Source: an uncultured Flavobacteriaceae bacterium
Lineage (GTDB): Bacteria; Bacteroidota; Bacteroidia; Flavobacteriales; Flavobacteriaceae
Direction of reading: 5' to 3'
DNA: 7,786 nt
Assembly: GCA_947311815.1 (NCBI GenBank)
Contig: CAMZMA010000162.1
Coordinates: 1 to 7,786 of the forward strand
Part shown: one piece after another, positions 6,584 through 7,786 of the stretch
How positions within the stretch are numbered: position 1 is the stretch's first letter
Layout: every line of letters begins with the position of its first letter
The notes under the pieces: generated by a model
What the model saw: only the letters and a program-made list of their open reading frames with translations
Databases searched by the model: none
What the model was told of the DNA's origin: nothing
Translations under genes and position numbers: made by a program

Positions 6584-7413
6584 GAAGATGTAAATGCTAA
6601 AACAGCTAAGTTTTTAGCAAGCTTCTCTCCTATCTCAGTAATAAATACTTTCTTTTTATAATGTGTAACAGGCTGAATTTCTATAATTGAATTTGTGATA
6701 AAAACCTCATCTGCTTTTTGAATTTCGAAAGGAGAAATACTAGTTTCTTCAATAGTAAACTCATCATTTTTTGTAAGTAATTCTATCACTTTTTTTCGTG
6801 CTATTCCTTTTATACATCCTTCAGTTAAAGCAGGAGTTAAAATCTTTGTTCCTTTGATTAAAAAGATATTTGCATTCATCACCTCAACAACTCCTTTGCG
6901 TTCATTTACAAGAATACAATTATCTAACTCGTTTTCATCAGAATAAATACTTGCCAAGGTATTTAGCATTCGGTTGGTTGTTTTTATTGTTGATAATAAG
7001 CCCGAATAATTGTAAAAATCTTTAAAAACATCAATTTTATAGGTTGATCTTCTTTTGTAATGATTGATAGACGCTTCTATGAGATAATCTACCTCATTTG
7101 TTTTAGGTAAATACAAACCGCCATCTTTTCTAAAAACAGTTAATCTTGCTCTATATGAAGCGGCTTCGTCTTGAACGGCTACTGTTTTTAAAATTTCTTT
7201 CTCTAAAAATTCTAAGGTAAAACTCATCGGAATTTTCATTCGCAGCATTCTCATAGATGCCATCAGCCTAAAATAATGATCTTCCCAAAAAACAACTTTA
7301 TTGTTTACTATCTTAAGAGTTTCAAAAATAGCATCGCCATATTTAAATCCTCTATTTTGTGTAGATAACCTAATATTTTCTTCAAAAAGTAACTCTCCGT
7401 TATAGTTTAGCAT
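6580..7413 (-). CDS. Class IV PLP aminotransferase/lyase, probable 4-amino-4-deoxychorismate lyase (PabC-like)
   Basis: PLP-dependent fold-type IV enzyme of 277 residues. Family features are the N-terminal NRGFKYGDAIFETL (20-33), the probable PLP lysine K144 in STIKTTNRML (141-150), EVMNANIFLIKG (177-188), the EGCIKGIAR loop (198-206) and VFITNSIIEIQPV (237-249). The K-x-x-NR arrangement after the lysine and the late N-S-xx-x-x-PV motif look more like PabC, which forms p-aminobenzoate for folate, than like branched-chain aminotransferase IlvE. A D-amino-acid or branched-chain aminotransferase is not excluded. If it is PabC, it would feed the folate pool that supplies the Fmt formyl donor, a loose functional link only. 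It is transcribed leftwards from its own probable promoter. Confidence 0.85.
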   Translation of the reverse strand: MLNYNGELLFEENIRLSTQNRGFKYGDAIFETLKIVNNKVVFWEDHYFRLMASMRMLRMKIPMSFTLEFLEKEILKTVAVQDEAASYRARLTVFRKDGGLYLPKTNEVDYLIEASINHYKRRSTYKIDVFKDFYNYSGLLSTIKTTNRMLNTLASIYSDENELDNCILVNERKGVVEVMNANIFLIKGTKILTPALTEGCIKGIARKKVIELLTKNDEFTIEETSISPFEIQKADEVFITNSIIEIQPVTHYKKKVFITEIGEKLAKNLAVLAFTSS

Positions 7414-7432
7414 CCTTATTTTATTTAAGTGA

Positions 7433-7440
7433 CAAATTTA
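7433..7440 (-). promoter_or_regulatory. Putative -7 promoter element for the class IV aminotransferase gene
   Basis: On the minus strand these bases read TAAATTTG, an exact TAnnTTTG match. Transcription would start near 7428, about 15 bases before the ATG at 7413. A TTG at the right -33 spacing is not seen. The element lies just downstream of the START-like gene's terminator, consistent with a separate transcription unit. Confidence 0.45.
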
Positions 7441-7463
7441 CTACAAAAGAAAATTAGACCCAT

Positions 7464-7490
7464 AAAAAAACCTTGATATTTACATCAAGG
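7464..7490 (-). terminator. Intrinsic terminator of the START-like domain gene
   Basis: CCTTGAT (7471-7477) and ATCAAGG (7484-7490) form a 7-bp stem with a 6-base loop. Read on the minus strand it is followed by seven T residues (7470 down to 7464). It lies 25 bp past the START-like stop codon and upstream of the aminotransferase promoter. The plus strand has no T run after the stem, so it works leftwards only. Confidence 0.68.
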
Positions 7491-7515
7491 TAAGTTCATT
7501 TGTTTGAAGTTATTT

Positions 7516-7611
7516 TTAAGCCCCAATTGTATGTTTTAATTCATCAATCTGACTTTCCCATAAGCGTTTGGCCTCTTCAACTGCTTCTTCATCTTCAGCA
7601 AAAATAGTCAC
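7516..7611 (-). CDS. START-like domain protein, C-terminal fragment (5' part lost at a fold-back junction)
   Basis: The minus strand encodes 31 residues ending ESQIDELKHTIGA and a TAA at 7516-7518. I recognise this as the C-terminal helix of the START-like domain protein (about 125-130 residues) common in Flavobacteriia, often beside this aminotransferase gene. The correct stop codon, downstream terminator and neighbour suggest this is the genuine locus. Upstream of the VTIFAEDEE residues the homology stops near 7605-7611, and the frame meets a stop further on, within sequence belonging to an inverted copy of the same gene. The remaining ~95 N-terminal residues are absent here. The role of the family is unknown; START-like folds usually bind hydrophobic ligands. 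Confidence 0.72.
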   Translation of the reverse strand: MTIFAEDEEAVEEAKRLWESQIDELKHTIGA

Positions 7612-7786
7612 AAAAAAATCAGGCGAAAGAATTCGTTTTAAATGGTTAGGAAGTGATGACGATGAAAGTTATTTTGAATTTAGAATTCAAGTAGACTCTT
7701 TAACAAAGGATGTATCTATAATGATTACCGATTTTGCTGAAGATGAAGAAGCAGTTGAAGAGGCCATACGCTTATGGGAAAGTCAG
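7549..7786. repeat. 55-bp inverted repeat (54/55 identical) with 128-base loop at the window end
   Basis: Bases 7549-7603 are the reverse complement of 7732-7786 except for one pair (7568 against 7767). The arms are the same coding segment of a START-like gene on opposite strands; the loop (7604-7731) carries the middle of that gene on the plus strand. The left arm's gene continues to a proper stop, whereas the right arm ends at the last base given. This is a typical fold-back arrangement. Confidence 0.92.
7613..7786 (+). CDS. START-like domain protein, internal to C-terminal fragment on the opposite strand, cut by the window edge
   Basis: This frame encodes 58 residues beginning KKSGERIRFKW, through YFEFRIQVDSLTKDVS and MITDFAEDEE, and ending AIRLWESQ at the window edge. 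It is the middle and late part of the same START-like domain protein, inverted relative to the minus-strand fragment. The roughly 60 N-terminal residues are missing, and no ATG exists where the gene should begin. The last 55 bases repeat the minus-strand fragment with one mismatch (an Ile codon here, a Lys codon there). Because it reads towards its own inverted copy and stops exactly at the edge, I think it is a chimeric duplicate rather than a second gene. Confidence 0.6.

Noticed and set aside
7553..7612. Plus-strand open extension upstream of the inverted START-like fragment
   Set aside because: The frame is open by chance through the reverse complement of the minus-strand gene; it has no ATG and no resemblance to the N-terminus of the family.
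1..7786. Defence system, mobile element, CRISPR array, tRNA or riboswitch
   Set aside because: I looked for transposase-like genes, terminal repeats, regularly spaced repeats, tRNA-like folds and long structured leaders, and found none. The gene set is chromosomal housekeeping.

Overview
The window is a very AT-rich piece of a Bacteroidota chromosome, almost certainly from a marine-type Flavobacteriaceae (Polaribacter/Tenacibaculum-like; the genus is a guess). Three things support this: the protein families and their order, the near absence of Shine-Dalgarno sequences, and several exact matches to the Bacteroidota -7 promoter element TAnnTTTG just upstream of start codons.

Layout. On the left, a minus-strand pair reads leftwards: a DUF493/YbeD-like small protein and, 14 bp downstream, an exported two-domain parvulin-type peptidyl-prolyl isomerase that ends in an A/U hairpin. 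Divergent from it, a tightly packed plus-strand operon runs AAA ATPase - RecQ-family helicase - fmt, with a 4-bp ATGA overlap and then a zero-base TAA|ATG junction. Next come two plus-strand genes with their own signals. HU has a textbook TTTG-N19-TATATTTG promoter and a strong intrinsic terminator, and is followed by a YqgE/AlgH protein. A convergent minus-strand PabC-like class IV aminotransferase shares its stop codon bases with yqgE. Upstream of it is a terminator, then the C-terminal end of a minus-strand START-like domain gene.

The genes are mostly housekeeping: envelope protein folding, DNA repair, translation initiation, nucleoid structure and folate or amino-acid metabolism. I see no defence system, mobile element, CRISPR array or RNA gene, and no new multi-gene system.

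The one real anomaly is the last ~270 bp. The minus-strand START-like gene breaks off after 31 codons, and the sequence folds back into a plus-strand copy of the same gene. The two form a 55-bp inverted repeat (54/55 identical) around a 128-base loop, and the right arm ends exactly at the window edge. This looks like a fold-back chimera or assembly artefact more than biology, and coordinates beyond about 7600 should be treated with suspicion. Secondary points of interest are the displaced zinc site of the RecQ protein, a possible leaderless start for the AAA ATPase gene, overlapping divergent promoters, and repeat elements upstream of HU.
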